A DNA stretch of 64,000 bases, taken from positions 1 to 64,000 of the forward strand of contig NZ_FRBU01000019.1 of assembly GCF_900142695.1 (NCBI RefSeq), read 5' to 3'. The translations under genes and the position numbers were made by a program. The notes below the pieces were generated by a model that saw only the letters and a list, made by a program, of their open reading frames with translations, was not told the origin of the DNA and ran no database searches. The DNA is from Flavobacterium xanthum. GTDB taxonomy: Bacteria; Bacteroidota; Bacteroidia; Flavobacteriales; Flavobacteriaceae. Shown here piece after piece: positions 1-9,352 of the stretch. Positions within the stretch are counted from its first letter, which is position 1. Every line of letters starts with the position of its first letter.

Positions 1-43
1 GCTTATAACGAATCTTAAAAATTCGATTATAAGCGTTTTTTTT
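1..43 (+). terminator. Rho-independent terminator of an off-window gene
   Basis: A 13-base arm at 1-13 pairs with 21-34 (one bulged A) around a 7-base loop, and eight T residues follow at 36-43. The gene it would terminate lies left of the window. Confidence 0.7.
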
Positions 44-360
44 GGTCTATAAAAATGACACAAATCAAAACAGACGATGTTTTTCAGTGCCCTCCGAAAG
101 ATTGGTGTTTTTTTATGCGCTATTTCTAAAAAAATCGAGTAGATAAGTTGCAAGCAGAAGAGAAGATCTTGTTCCACTTGGCCTATTTTCCTCGATCATA
201 ATTAATTGTTTGAAAAAGAGAATAAAGCAAATCCCTTAATTCTAAACCTACCTTGAATCCATTTCTTTTGTCCTTAATTTTCACAATGTTTTACTAATGC
301 AGTCGTTTTTTGAAACTTCGTTCGTTAAATTTGAAAGACAATCATTAAATAAATAAAAAC
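44..360. other. Intergenic region, no gene seen
   Basis: About 317 bases between the left-edge terminator and the hpf-like gene. No reading frame with a plausible start and product is visible on either strand. The only recognisable signal is a -7 promoter-like element at its right end. Confidence 0.5.
326..333 (+). promoter_or_regulatory. -7 promoter element of the hpf-like gene
   Basis: TAAATTTG matches the Bacteroidota -7 consensus TAnnTTTG and lies 27 bases before the ATG. No well-spaced -33 TTG was found. Confidence 0.45.
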
Positions 361-675
361 ATGACAGTACAAATCAACACAGACAATAACGTAGAAGGGA
401 ACGCACGATTGAAAGCGTATATTTCAGATGAATTAGGAACCGCTTTAGCACGTTTTGAAGATAAAATTACCCGTTTAGAAGTGCATCTTGGAGACGAAAA
501 TAGTGCCAAGTCTGGACTCGATGACAAACGATGTCTTATCGAAGCCAGACCAATTAATATGCAGCCCTTAGCCGTTACAAATTACGCCGATACTACCGAG
601 AAAGCATTTCACGGAGCCTTGGACAAAATTAAAAAAGTGTTGGAAACGACTTTCGAAAAAAAGAAAACATATTAA
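361..675 (+). CDS. hpf: HPF/RaiA-family ribosome hibernation factor
   Basis: Predicted 104-residue protein of the sigma-54 modulation/RaiA (S30AE) family. Such short proteins bind the decoding centre of the 30S subunit in stationary phase and promote inactive or dimeric ribosomes. The sequence has the family beta-alpha-beta-beta-beta-alpha pattern: a basic/acidic helix around residues 14-36, the strand RLEVHLGDEN at 38-47, a strand rich in Leu/Ile/Glu around 57-66, and a final helix with KAFHGALDKIKKVLE at 81-95. It is short, lacking the C-terminal dimerisation domain of long HPF, as expected for the short form. A -7 element precedes it and a strong terminator follows, so it is probably monocistronic. 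Confidence 0.85.
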   Translation: MTVQINTDNNVEGNARLKAYISDELGTALARFEDKITRLEVHLGDENSAKSGLDDKRCLIEARPINMQPLAVTNYADTTEKAFHGALDKIKKVLETTFEKKKTY

Positions 676-701
676 ACAAGTACCTTTAGGTAAATAAAAA
701 G

Positions 702-742
702 AAATGACACTGACTTTTAAATAAGGCAGTGTCATTTTTTTT
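702..742 (+). terminator. Rho-independent terminator after hpf
   Basis: AAATGACACTG (702-712) pairs perfectly with CAGTGTCATTT (727-737) and runs into a T tract ending at 742. The A-rich left side means it could also serve the convergent minus-strand gene. Confidence 0.85.
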
Positions 743-770
743 GGTTATCATTTGTGAGCAAATCAAACAC

Positions 771-2348
771 TTATTTGTCAAACAATAATGTTGCTAACGT
801 TTCATCCCTTTTATAGACATCCTCATAAAAATGAATGACGCCTTCCGTATCTACCCAAGCGGTAAAATAACCAATATAGACTGGGATTTTGTTTTTAAGC
901 GTGTACCAATATTCCTCTCCATCATGCATCGCGGTCTCTATCTTCTCTGGATTCCATTTTGGATCATTTTTCATAATTATGGCTGCAAGTTCTTTTGGCT
1001 TGGCTACACGAATACATCCGTGGCTGAAAGCACGGTCTTCTTTTCCAAATAAACTTTTGGATGGGGTGTCGTGCAAATAAATTGCATTCGAATTGGGAAA
1101 TAAAAATTTTACTAATCCCAATGAGTTTTCGGGTCCAGGTCGCTGTCTAACATAACTATCTTTCCATTCCATGTCATGTTCTTCTAAATAATTTGGATTT
1201 TTCTCAATGGCAGGAAGGATTTCTTTTTTGAGAATGCTTGTTGGTACATTCCAATAAGGTCGGAACACGATGTATTTCATTGGTGCACTAAAAATTACGG
1301 TTTTGTGCATTGCTTTTCCTACTACAACCTTAGAACGCAACTCTGGTTCGCCATCTCTAAAAAAAGTCAGTTCATAGGCAGGAATGTTGACCACAATCAA
1401 TTCTTTAGATTTAGTAATATCATTGGATATCCATCGACAACGTTCCATATTAACCATGATGGTTTTGATGCGTTCCGCAACAGGCACGTTCATATATTTA
1501 ATATGTTCCGGCAAAATCGTTTTGTTGAGGGTATTGCCACTTCTCTTTTTAAATTTCAAAATTCCAGTAGCTAATTCGGAATCATACACGGCACTTTTGG
1601 AATCACTAGACATATCATCGGTGATAAACAAACGTGTTCTGATTTGTGCAACAGCAGCAGCGCTGTCTCCAGGTTTATAGGATTTAACATTTGGATCAAG
1701 AGCAATTGCTTTCCATCCGCCTTTTTTTTCTATTTTGCGGTATTCCTGTAAAACATCTTTTAAAAGGAAATATTGCTTCAAAACACCTTTTTCTTCTTTG
1801 TTAATTAATGCAGGATTGATTAACAATGAATCTAAGTAACTCACATAAGATTGTCTTTTTCGAGGTAAAAACCATCCTAAATCTTTTGTTTTCTGAATGT
1901 CGATTCCGTCATATACTTTATCAGCATAAAAAAAGTACAAGGCAGAACTCAGCAACTCCGTTTCAATACTAGCCTTTTGATTGTCATCCGGATTATCGTA
2001 GATGTCGTCTAATTTTTCTTTATACGGAATGGCAGTTTCAATTCCTTCCAGATTCATGCTATTCACTTTGCTGTAAAGCAAACCGGCAAATTCATTTAAG
2101 CCGTCCTTATCAAACCAGATATAATGAAATTCATGTTTGCGGTACAATTGCTCAACATCGCCTCGATAGTTTTTTAGCTTTGGATATTTACCAAAGAAGG
2201 TCCCAATTTGAGTACTGTCAAAAGGTTTTTCAATTTCGTTTAAACGCGCTGGTGCCATCGCAACCTCTTTATTTTTCTTTTTGCAAGAAACAACAGTAAA
2301 CAGTAGTGTAAAAACAACAACGAATAATAGGGGAAATAATTTTTTCAT
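771..2348 (-). CDS. Murein L,D-transpeptidase lipoprotein (YcbB/YkuD type)
   Basis: Predicted 525-residue L,D-transpeptidase that would form 3-3 cross-links in peptidoglycan or attach proteins to it. An N-terminal lipoprotein signal ends in VVSC with the lipid-accepting Cys at 22. A scaffold domain follows, then a peptidoglycan-binding-like helix pair around residues 225-270, and the YkuD catalytic domain from about 310. The catalytic motif SHGCIR has its nucleophile at Cys445, and a conserved His (YLHD) lies upstream of it. Length and order match the large YcbB class common in Bacteroidota. A close paralog lies at 5834-7438, also on the minus strand. Anchoring differs: this copy is a lipoprotein, the other has an ordinary signal peptide. 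Confidence 0.9.
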   Translation of the reverse strand: MKKLFPLLFVVVFTLLFTVVSCKKKNKEVAMAPARLNEIEKPFDSTQIGTFFGKYPKLKNYRGDVEQLYRKHEFHYIWFDKDGLNEFAGLLYSKVNSMNLEGIETAIPYKEKLDDIYDNPDDNQKASIETELLSSALYFFYADKVYDGIDIQKTKDLGWFLPRKRQSYVSYLDSLLINPALINKEEKGVLKQYFLLKDVLQEYRKIEKKGGWKAIALDPNVKSYKPGDSAAAVAQIRTRLFITDDMSSDSKSAVYDSELATGILKFKKRSGNTLNKTILPEHIKYMNVPVAERIKTIMVNMERCRWISNDITKSKELIVVNIPAYELTFFRDGEPELRSKVVVGKAMHKTVIFSAPMKYIVFRPYWNVPTSILKKEILPAIEKNPNYLEEHDMEWKDSYVRQRPGPENSLGLVKFLFPNSNAIYLHDTPSKSLFGKEDRAFSHGCIRVAKPKELAAIIMKNDPKWNPEKIETAMHDGEEYWYTLKNKIPVYIGYFTAWVDTEGVIHFYEDVYKRDETLATLLFDK

Positions 2349-2851
2349 GATTCAATTTTAATTCGTGAAGAATGGATGGTTGGCAGTACAAAAATACATC
2401 AAATCAAGTACGGTAGTATCGGTTGCAAAGGAGCTGTATCATTGAACATGGAACACGTACTTATTATGTAGAGGTGTAAATAATAGAAAATAACGTATAA
2501 ATATCTAATAATAAAATATTTGAGATTTAAAGATTGTTGTTTAGCAGATTATTTTCATCAAATATTTTTTTATTAATCCAAAAATTATGAAATAAATAGT
2601 ATTCGTTTTTGTAAATTTTTGGCTGTTTTTATCTTTTATAGCTGTAGGGTAAAGCCTTATTTCAGAGTGTACTACCTTTTTTAAAGCAGCTGTTATTCGC
2701 TAATAAATAAGGGGCTTTTCCAAGTTCTTTATCATTAATAGTACTGCGCTCGAACTGTGGCGTAAAAATTTGAATTGTAATTTGTAGTTTGAAATCAATA
2801 AGAGCATCAGTTTTTATAGTATCTTGTATTTTAAACAGTAAAGGAGTACGC
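2349..2851. other. AT-rich divergent intergenic region
   Basis: About 500 bases between the divergent transpeptidase and AsmA-like genes. It is very AT-rich and holds no credible gene; a 63-codon minus-strand frame at its right end overlaps the AsmA start and has no recognisable product. A -7 element for the leftward gene lies near the left end. Confidence 0.5.
2389..2396 (-). promoter_or_regulatory. -7 promoter element of the L,D-transpeptidase gene
   Basis: On the minus strand this reads TATTTTTG, matching TAnnTTTG, about 40 bases before the ATG at 2348. No -33 TTG at normal spacing was found. Confidence 0.4.
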
Positions 2852-5308
2852 ATGAATCAATTTTGGCAGGGCGCAAGAACTTATTTTAAAACGGCAAGTT
2901 TCAGGAAAGTAAGCAAAAGAATTGGTTATTTCTTTGCGGGATTAGTTGTGCTTATTTTTATATCTTCAGCGGTTGTGGCACTTTATTTTAATACTAATAA
3001 AGCAGAAATTGTAACCCAAATCAATGCTAAGATCAACGAAAATATTACCGGCACAATCCACATTGGAGCTATTAAATATAAATTCTTAAAGGGGTTTCCC
3101 AACATGACTTTGGCGTTGAGCCAAGTTGAATTGAAGGATAGTTTGTGGGTCTTTCATAAACGTACACTACTCAAGGCACAACAAATTGAGATTAGAATTG
3201 ATCTTTGGGACTTGCTTTCAAATGAGATTAACATCAACAAAATCGAAATTCAGCAAGCAACTTTGCATTTGTTTAAAGGAAGAAATGGAATTGTAAACAC
3301 GCATATATTTAAGGCTAAGCCAAAAGGCAAAAAATCAAAAAGCGCTACAACGTCAGCCTTTGATGAGATCATAATGGATCAAGTTCATTTCATTTCTGAA
3401 AATCAATTGGGAAACAAGTTGTTTGATTTCGACATTCTTGCTTTACGAAGTAAAATTGCATTTAGTGACGGAAATTGGCATACGAACCTGTATCTGAAAA
3501 CAGTAGCTAAAAGCATGGCTTTCAATACTAAAAGAGGGAGTTTTATTAAGAATAGTTTGGTGGAAGGAGTTTTGACAGTTGTTTATTCCAACTCTAAAAA
3601 CCAGATTAGTATTGCCACCACTAATTTTGGAATTGGCCCTGAGTTTTTTGATATCAAGGCTCATTTTAGTTTGGATGCAAACAAATCTCCTTTTGATATG
3701 GCCATTAAAACCTCCATATTGTGGCGCGAAGCTTCTGCTTTATTGAGTGCTAATATTAGTGCTAAAATTAACCAATTTGACTTAAAAAACCCTATAAATG
3801 TGAGTTGCTCCATTATTGGGGACATGAATGCTAAAGGAGATCCAGAAATTATTGTAAAGACAAACATTAGGGATAATGAACTCAAAATACCGGACGGGAT
3901 TATTACCGACTGTACTTTTGACGCAACGTTCACCAACCAATATAAAAAAGGAGCGGGTTGTAATGATGTTAATTCTACGATTACCCTGACCGATTTTTCA
4001 GGGAAATACAAAACGATTCCTTTTAAAATTCCCATCGGAATTATTTCTAATTTTGAAAAAACAACTGCGGCAGGAAGTTTTAAATCAGATTTTAATGTAT
4101 CTCGATTGAATGAGATTGTGACTAAAGATTTTATCCATTTTTCTGATGGTCAAGCCAAAGTGAATCTGGAATTTAAATTTGATATCTTGGATTTAAAAAT
4201 ACAACAACCATTGTTTACTGGAAATGTAGACGTTAAAAATGCAACCGTAAATTATGGACCAAGAAATTTGACTTTCGTAAAAACAGATATTGAGCTTGAT
4301 TTTACTGAAGAAGCACTTTTGATAAAAAAAATTAATTTCAAAGACCGTAAGAATAAGGTTTTTATGGAGGGGAAAATTGATAATTTTCTGACGTTGTATT
4401 ATGAAAATCCTGAAAAAATGAATGTCAATTGGGATATTTATGCTCCTTTTCTGGATATAAAACAATTTGTAGGTATTATCACTAATTCAGGTCAAAAAGC
4501 ATCTAAAAAGAAAAATACAAAAGATGATTTTTCATCTGAATTGTATGCTGTAATTGATAAATGCCAAGTGGTGCTGAATTTGAAAGCAGATCAGATGGTG
4601 TACAGTAAACTGGAGGCGACTAATGCTAAAGCTACCATCCTATTGGTAAATAATCAGTTAATCGTGAAGAATGGCTGGGTGCAAAGTTCTGGCGGTACAA
4701 TCTCCTTTGACGGAAAATTGGTCCCAAAAGATGACCTTTTCTTTTTACAGTCAAACACAAAAATTAATCGTGTCGATATTGCCCGATTCCTGACTTCGTT
4801 GAATAATTTTGGAATTCAATCTTTTCAACCTAAAAACATTAAAGGGTTTCTCTCCGCTTCCACCTCGGTGCAAGGAACGCTTCTCTCTGGTGGACAATTG
4901 AAAACAAATTCATTGGCAGGCAGTGCTAAATTTAAAATAGACCAAGGAGCATTGATTGATTTTGAACCCATCACTGCGATAGGTAAATATGCTTTTCCGT
5001 TTAGAGACGTCAATAATATTGTGTTTAGAAACCTATCTGGTAATTTTGACATAAATGGTGCTTTAGTTGGGGTAAAAGATTTGAAAGTAAGCTCTAACGT
5101 TTTGAATTTGGATGTGAATGGTGTTTATTCCTTTGGGAGAGGGACAAATTTGGCTTTGACGACACCGCTTAGAAATCCTAAAAAGGATGAGTTGATCACC
5201 GATAAAGTTGAAAGAGCTGAAAAGCGAAATAAGGGAATTGTATTGCATTTACTAGCAGTTGATGAAGAGGGAAAAATAAAAATCCGATGGGATAAAAACC
5301 ATGAATAA
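2852..5308 (+). CDS. AsmA-like membrane-anchored protein
   Basis: Predicted 818-residue protein of the AsmA superfamily, whose members are anchored in the inner membrane and extend into the periplasm. Related proteins act in lipid transport and outer membrane homeostasis. One membrane segment lies near residues 25-46, after a basic N-terminus. The rest is a long beta-rich region with the family features KYKFLKGFPNMTLAL near the start and a C-terminal AsmA-type domain with RNLSGNFDI. The open frame extends 21 codons further upstream, but those codons look unlike a family N-terminus; the ATG at 2852 follows an AAGGAG stretch and gives a normal one. The next gene starts 13 bases after its stop. 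Confidence 0.85.
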   Translation: MNQFWQGARTYFKTASFRKVSKRIGYFFAGLVVLIFISSAVVALYFNTNKAEIVTQINAKINENITGTIHIGAIKYKFLKGFPNMTLALSQVELKDSLWVFHKRTLLKAQQIEIRIDLWDLLSNEININKIEIQQATLHLFKGRNGIVNTHIFKAKPKGKKSKSATTSAFDEIIMDQVHFISENQLGNKLFDFDILALRSKIAFSDGNWHTNLYLKTVAKSMAFNTKRGSFIKNSLVEGVLTVVYSNSKNQISIATTNFGIGPEFFDIKAHFSLDANKSPFDMAIKTSILWREASALLSANISAKINQFDLKNPINVSCSIIGDMNAKGDPEIIVKTNIRDNELKIPDGIITDCTFDATFTNQYKKGAGCNDVNSTITLTDFSGKYKTIPFKIPIGIISNFEKTTAAGSFKSDFNVSRLNEIVTKDFIHFSDGQAKVNLEFKFDILDLKIQQPLFTGNVDVKNATVNYGPRNLTFVKTDIELDFTEEALLIKKINFKDRKNKVFMEGKIDNFLTLYYENPEKMNVNWDIYAPFLDIKQFVGIITNSGQKASKKKNTKDDFSSELYAVIDKCQVVLNLKADQMVYSKLEATNAKATILLVNNQLIVKNGWVQSSGGTISFDGKLVPKDDLFFLQSNTKINRVDIARFLTSLNNFGIQSFQPKNIKGFLSASTSVQGTLLSGGQLKTNSLAGSAKFKIDQGALIDFEPITAIGKYAFPFRDVNNIVFRNLSGNFDINGALVGVKDLKVSSNVLNLDVNGVYSFGRGTNLALTTPLRNPKKDELITDKVERAEKRNKGIVLHLLAVDEEGKIKIRWDKNHE

Positions 5309-5321
5309 ATAGCAAAAAGGT

Positions 5322-5831
5322 ATGAAACAAATAGTGATTTTACTGATTATTATGACTTTGTCAGGTTGCAAAAGTACGATGGTGAATCAAGCAAGCTTAA
5401 AAGCAAACAGCAATGCTACGCTTGATGCATGGCACAAAGCCGCAGCAGATGCGGATTACAATGCCTATTTTAATTTAATGACTGATGATGCTGTTTTCAT
5501 AGGTACCGATGCGACAGAGAATTGGAATAAGACCGCATTTCAAGCATACGCGAAACCACATTTCGATAAAGGTAAAGCGTGGAGTTTTACTACTTTGGAA
5601 CGGCATATTTATTCTGATGCAACGGGTAAAATAGCTTGGTTCGATGAATTGTTGAATACCCAAATGAAGATTTGCCGGGGTTCAGGTGTTTTGGTAAAAA
5701 TAGATAAAGAGTGGAAAATACAGCAGTATGTGTTATCAATGACAGTACCTAATGAAAATTCGAATGAAGTGATTAAGGTAAAAGCTTCACTGGAAGACAT
5801 GATGATCAAAACATTAAAATCGAAACAGTAG
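5322..5831 (+). CDS. NTF2-fold (SnoaL/DUF4440-like) lipoprotein
   Basis: Predicted 169-residue lipoprotein; the lipobox LSGC places the lipidated Cys at 16. The mature part has the SnoaL_3/DUF4440 pattern: an amphipathic helix with WHKAAADADYNAYFNLM, strands around DDAVFIGTD, and a terminal region of the type W-K-I-x-x-Y-x-L-S ending in VPNE. Such domains bind small ligands or are catalytically inert, so no reaction can be assigned. It probably shares a transcript with the AsmA-like gene 13 bases upstream and ends 2 bases before the convergent transpeptidase gene. Confidence 0.75.
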   Translation: MKQIVILLIIMTLSGCKSTMVNQASLKANSNATLDAWHKAAADADYNAYFNLMTDDAVFIGTDATENWNKTAFQAYAKPHFDKGKAWSFTTLERHIYSDATGKIAWFDELLNTQMKICRGSGVLVKIDKEWKIQQYVLSMTVPNENSNEVIKVKASLEDMMIKTLKSKQ

Positions 5832-5833
5832 TA

Positions 5834-7438
5834 TTATTTGGAGTCATTGTCAAAAAGGAGTTCTGCTAAACGATCATCCCTTAAATAGATATCATTAAAA
5901 AAATTAATTTCGCCAGAATCATTGACCCAAGTAGTGAAATAACCCAAGTGAACTGGAATTTTATTTTTTAGATAGCAGGTAGTTTCCTTATCGCCATCCA
6001 TCGCTTTCTTTATGCGTTCCACGGGCCAATCAGGATTGCTGTTTAAAATTAAATAAGCCAATTCTTGTGCCTTATTTATGTTGATACATCCATGACTATA
6101 GGCGCGGTACTCCGACTCAAATAAAGTTGTGGATGGTGAGTCGTGTAAGTATATGTCATTAGAACTGGGAAAGATAAATTTTACTTTTCCTAAAGGATTT
6201 TTTGGACCTGGTTTTTGTCTCACTCGACCCTTATTCCACTCCATGTCATTATCAATTAAGTAGTTTTTATCTCCATCCATCGCTGTTTTTATTTCGCTTT
6301 GAACAATACTTGTTGGGATATTCCAGTAGGGACTAAATACTAGATGACTAATCATACTGCTAAAAATAACGGTTTCATTCATGGTACTACCAACAAAAAC
6401 ATTTGATTCTAATTCGGTTTTGCCGTCTCTTTTAAAAAATAGTTTAAAAGAAGGGATGTTCACAATGATGTATTCCGGTGCTTTGTTAAGTTCTGGCGCA
6501 ATCCAACGGCAACGTTCCATATTTACCATAATTGTTTTGATATAATTTTCAATAGGAATGTTTAGCCTTTGAATGTGGCTTGAGGTAATGATTGGATCTG
6601 ATTTATAGCCATTTCTTTTTTTGAAATTTAGAATACCAGCCAGCAGCTCTTCATCGTAGCGATTGCTTTTAGAGTCTTGTTTTAAATCACCAGTGATAGC
6701 AAGTCGTTGCCTGATTTGAGCAATGGTTTTGGAAGTGTCACCTAGTTTGTATTCCCGTATTGAGGAGTCTTTAACAATTACGTTCCAGTCCCCATTTTGT
6801 TCCATTTGTTGGTATTTTTTTAACACATCGCGGAGTTTGTAATACTGTCCAAATAGCAAATTATCATCTTTTTCTAATGATTGTGGATCAGTTAATAAAG
6901 ACTGCAGTAGAGTGGCGTAAGAAAGGTTTTTTGGGGGTATAAACCAGCCAATTTCCCTTATTTTTTCAGGATCAATGCCCTTGTAAACTTTTTTGGCATA
7001 AAAAATAAACATTGTGGATAGCAGTAATTCAGTTTCAGTAGGAGTGAGAGTTGGCGTTACTTGTTTATTAAAAATGAGAGCAACTTTATCTTTGTAGGCA
7101 AAGCTTGACTTTAAGCCTTCCTGCTCGAGTTGATCTACTTTGGCTTGGAGTAAATGGGCAAACTCTATAATTCCTTCCTTGTCAAACCACACGGAATGGT
7201 AGTTTCGTTTTTTGTATAAAGCCAATACATCCAATTTGTGTTTTTTTAAATTAGGATATACTTTAAAAAATCTAGTAATGACTAAGCTGTCCACTTTGAT
7301 ATATGAGATGGTGTTTTTCTTTTTAGGGAGCGGTAGGTTCAAAGAAGGTTTGTTACTTGTTGTGTTTCTTAGACCGAAAGCGCTAGAATTTAAAAAGCTG
7401 AACAACAGTAGTATAATAAATAAAATAAGGTTTTTCAT
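5834..7438 (-). CDS. Murein L,D-transpeptidase (YcbB/YkuD type), second paralog
   Basis: Predicted 534-residue periplasmic L,D-transpeptidase, colinear with the protein at 771-2348 along its whole length. It has a cleavable signal peptide of about 21 residues with no lipobox. The scaffold and peptidoglycan-binding-like part follow, and the YkuD domain carries the motif SHGCIN with nucleophile Cys451. The Cys-Ile-Asn variant is within the normal range of the family. The paralogs share stretches such as TIMVNMERCRWI and KNKIPV, so they arose by duplication; both face left with two plus-strand genes between them. Confidence 0.9.
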   Translation of the reverse strand: MKNLILFIILLLFSFLNSSAFGLRNTTSNKPSLNLPLPKKKNTISYIKVDSLVITRFFKVYPNLKKHKLDVLALYKKRNYHSVWFDKEGIIEFAHLLQAKVDQLEQEGLKSSFAYKDKVALIFNKQVTPTLTPTETELLLSTMFIFYAKKVYKGIDPEKIREIGWFIPPKNLSYATLLQSLLTDPQSLEKDDNLLFGQYYKLRDVLKKYQQMEQNGDWNVIVKDSSIREYKLGDTSKTIAQIRQRLAITGDLKQDSKSNRYDEELLAGILNFKKRNGYKSDPIITSSHIQRLNIPIENYIKTIMVNMERCRWIAPELNKAPEYIIVNIPSFKLFFKRDGKTELESNVFVGSTMNETVIFSSMISHLVFSPYWNIPTSIVQSEIKTAMDGDKNYLIDNDMEWNKGRVRQKPGPKNPLGKVKFIFPSSNDIYLHDSPSTTLFESEYRAYSHGCININKAQELAYLILNSNPDWPVERIKKAMDGDKETTCYLKNKIPVHLGYFTTWVNDSGEINFFNDIYLRDDRLAELLFDNDSK

Positions 7439-7591
7439 GGCCTGATTATTTATCTAAAGGTAAACAAAAATTTCCTTGATAGAAAGCGAATTAACAACTA
7501 GGGCATAGGTTGAAAGGATGAAAATAGGATGCTGGTGAAAAACGTTTTTTCATTTTTTTACCGCGATGGCATTCGGTCTTATATAATTCCT

Positions 7592-7599
7592 TAATTTTG
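7592..7599 (+). promoter_or_regulatory. -7 promoter element of trmB
   Basis: TAATTTTG matches TAnnTTTG. It covers the TTG at 7597 that would be the longest possible start of trmB, which argues for the GTG at 7618 as the real start, 18 bases downstream. Confidence 0.55.
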
Positions 7600-7617
7600 C
7601 CGAAATATTGTAAAAAA

Positions 7618-8295
7618 GTGGGAAGCAAAAATAAATTAAAAAGATTCAAGGAAAACGAAACATTCACAAATGTTTTTCAACCAACTAGAGAGGAAGTAGT
7701 AGGAGATTTATTTCCCCTTAGAGGAAAATGGAATTCTGAATTTTTCAGAAATGATAATCCCCTAGTGCTAGAATTAGGTTGCGGAAAAGGAGAGTATGCG
7801 GTAGGTCTTGCCGAAAGATATCCCAATAAAAACTTTGTTGGAATAGATATTAAGGGAGCCCGTTTTTGGCGCGGTGCCAAAACTGCAGTTGAAACCGGCC
7901 TTCATAATGTGGCGTTTATCCGAACTCAAATTGAATTAATCAATCATATTTTTGCTGAAAATGAAGTAGACGAAATTTGGATTACTTTTCCAGATCCACA
8001 AATAAAATACAAAAGGACAAAACACAGAATGACAAATTCAGAGTTTTTGCAATTGTATAAAAAAGTACTTAAAAAAGACGGTGTTGTAAACTTAAAAACC
8101 GACAGTGAATTTATGCATGGTTATACTTTAGGATTGTTGCATGGGGAAGGACACGAGGTTTTGTATGCCAATCATAATGTATATGTAAATGAAGGAAGTC
8201 CAGAGGAAGTGACTGCTTTTCAAACTTTTTATGAGAAACAATATTTGCAAGTTAACAAAGCAATTACGTATATTCGATTCAAAATTAAACAATAG
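7618..8295 (+). CDS. trmB: tRNA (guanine-N7-)-methyltransferase
   Basis: Predicted 225-residue SAM-dependent enzyme forming m7G46 in the variable loop of tRNAs. The SAM-binding motif is LELGCGKGEY, followed by NFVGIDIKGARFWRG, and the TrmB signature TFPDPQIKYKRTKHR is present. I chose the GTG at 7618 because it begins the usual flavobacterial N-terminus GSKNKLKRFKENETF; the frame continues to a TTG at 7597, but that codon lies inside a -7 promoter element. The gene is complete. A LysE-type transporter begins 42 bases downstream. Confidence 0.93.
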   Translation: MGSKNKLKRFKENETFTNVFQPTREEVVGDLFPLRGKWNSEFFRNDNPLVLELGCGKGEYAVGLAERYPNKNFVGIDIKGARFWRGAKTAVETGLHNVAFIRTQIELINHIFAENEVDEIWITFPDPQIKYKRTKHRMTNSEFLQLYKKVLKKDGVVNLKTDSEFMHGYTLGLLHGEGHEVLYANHNVYVNEGSPEEVTAFQTFYEKQYLQVNKAITYIRFKIKQ

Positions 8296-8337
8296 TTTTA
8301 TATTTGAAATAGATTTTTTTGATTTTGCACTTGGCCT

Positions 8338-8973
8338 ATGAATTTAATTACTTCCTTGTTTTTGGGTTTCGTTACTGCCTTCGTAGGGATTACACCTCCG
8401 GGATTGATTAATATGACAGCTGCCAAAGTGAATCTTAAAGAAGGAAAAAGAAGTGCTTTTTGGTTTGTCTTAGGAGCCGTAATTGTAATTTTCTTTCAAG
8501 CTGCACTAGCCATATTTTTTGCCCAGTTTATTAAGGAACGACCAGATGTAATTGTTTTATTGCGGGAAGTAGGTTTTGGGATTTTTTCAGCATTAACAAT
8601 CTATTTTTTGTTGATCGCTAAAAAGCCAAAAAAGAAAAAAGGTAAAATTAAAAAAAAGAGTACCTCCACCCGTTTTTTTCTCGGAATGCTGCTCTCAGCA
8701 CTGAATTTTTTTCCTATTCCTTATTACGTCTTTGTAAGTGTAACTTTAGCGTCGTACAATCTCTTTTACTTTGATACTGCACACGTTTTTATTTTTGTTT
8801 CAGGAGTGGTATTAGGTTCTTTTTTGGTATTCTATTTCTATATTACCTTTTTCCAAAAAATACAAGATAAAACAGATTATTTGATGCGTAATATGAATAC
8901 TATTATTGGAAGCATCACAGGATTTATATCATTAGTTACCTTGATCAATATCATACGGTATTATCTAAAGTAA
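8338..8973 (+). CDS. LysE-family membrane transporter
   Basis: Predicted 211-residue membrane protein with about six hydrophobic segments. The start carries the LysE/RhtB-type pattern FVTAFVGITPPGLINM, and a lysine-rich cytoplasmic loop (KKPKKKKGKIKKK) lies near residues 97-110. The family exports amino acids or related solutes; the substrate here is unknown. A possible -7 element TATATTTG lies at 8299-8306. Position directly after trmB suggests partial cotranscription but gives no functional clue. Confidence 0.75.
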   Translation: MNLITSLFLGFVTAFVGITPPGLINMTAAKVNLKEGKRSAFWFVLGAVIVIFFQAALAIFFAQFIKERPDVIVLLREVGFGIFSALTIYFLLIAKKPKKKKGKIKKKSTSTRFFLGMLLSALNFFPIPYYVFVSVTLASYNLFYFDTAHVFIFVSGVVLGSFLVFYFYITFFQKIQDKTDYLMRNMNTIIGSITGFISLVTLINIIRYYLK

Positions 8974-9025
8974 TTTCCGTAAATTAAAACTTAAAAATAG
9001 ATACCCTTATTATCCTTTTGGAAGC

Positions 9026-9352
9026 ATGGCAAACGATAATTTTTTCGAAAGAGTATATGCAATTGCGAGGCAAATTCCATTTGGGAAAGTCACTTCGTAC
9101 GGAGCAATTGCTAAATCTTTAGGAACTGCTCGTTCAGCTAGAATGGTGGGTTGGGCGATGAATGCTTCGCATAATCTGGACGATGTACCTGCACATCGGG
9201 TAGTTAACAGAAAGGGATTACTGACAGGGAAATTGCATTTTGACGGAACGAATCTCATGCAGCAATTATTAGAAAATGAAGGGATAGTTGTGGTTGATAA
9301 CCAGATTGTAGATTTCGAAAAGCATTTTTGGCAGCCGCCAATGACTGAATAG
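9026..9352 (+). CDS. Alkyltransferase-like protein (ATL), MGMT family
   Basis: Predicted 108-residue protein with the DNA-binding domain of O6-alkylguanine-DNA alkyltransferases. The family motif GKVTSYGAIAKSLG is at 20-33, the Arg of SARMVG at 39, and the active-site region reads PAHRVVN at 55-61. Functional alkyltransferases have PCHRV there, so Ala56 replaces the alkyl-accepting cysteine. Proteins of this type flip alkylated bases without repairing them and mark the lesion for nucleotide excision repair. The protein is complete and short, as expected for ATLs. It is convergent with the histidine kinase gene. Confidence 0.88.
   Translation: MANDNFFERVYAIARQIPFGKVTSYGAIAKSLGTARSARMVGWAMNASHNLDDVPAHRVVNRKGLLTGKLHFDGTNLMQQLLENEGIVVVDNQIVDFEKHFWQPPMTE

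Noticed and set aside
2662-2853. A 63-codon minus-strand frame in the gap before the AsmA gene
   Set aside because: It overlaps the AsmA start, has no recognisable product and no promoter; chance in AT-rich DNA.
7597-7617. TTG as trmB start
   Set aside because: It lies within a TAnnTTTG promoter element, and the family N-terminus begins at the GTG at 7618.
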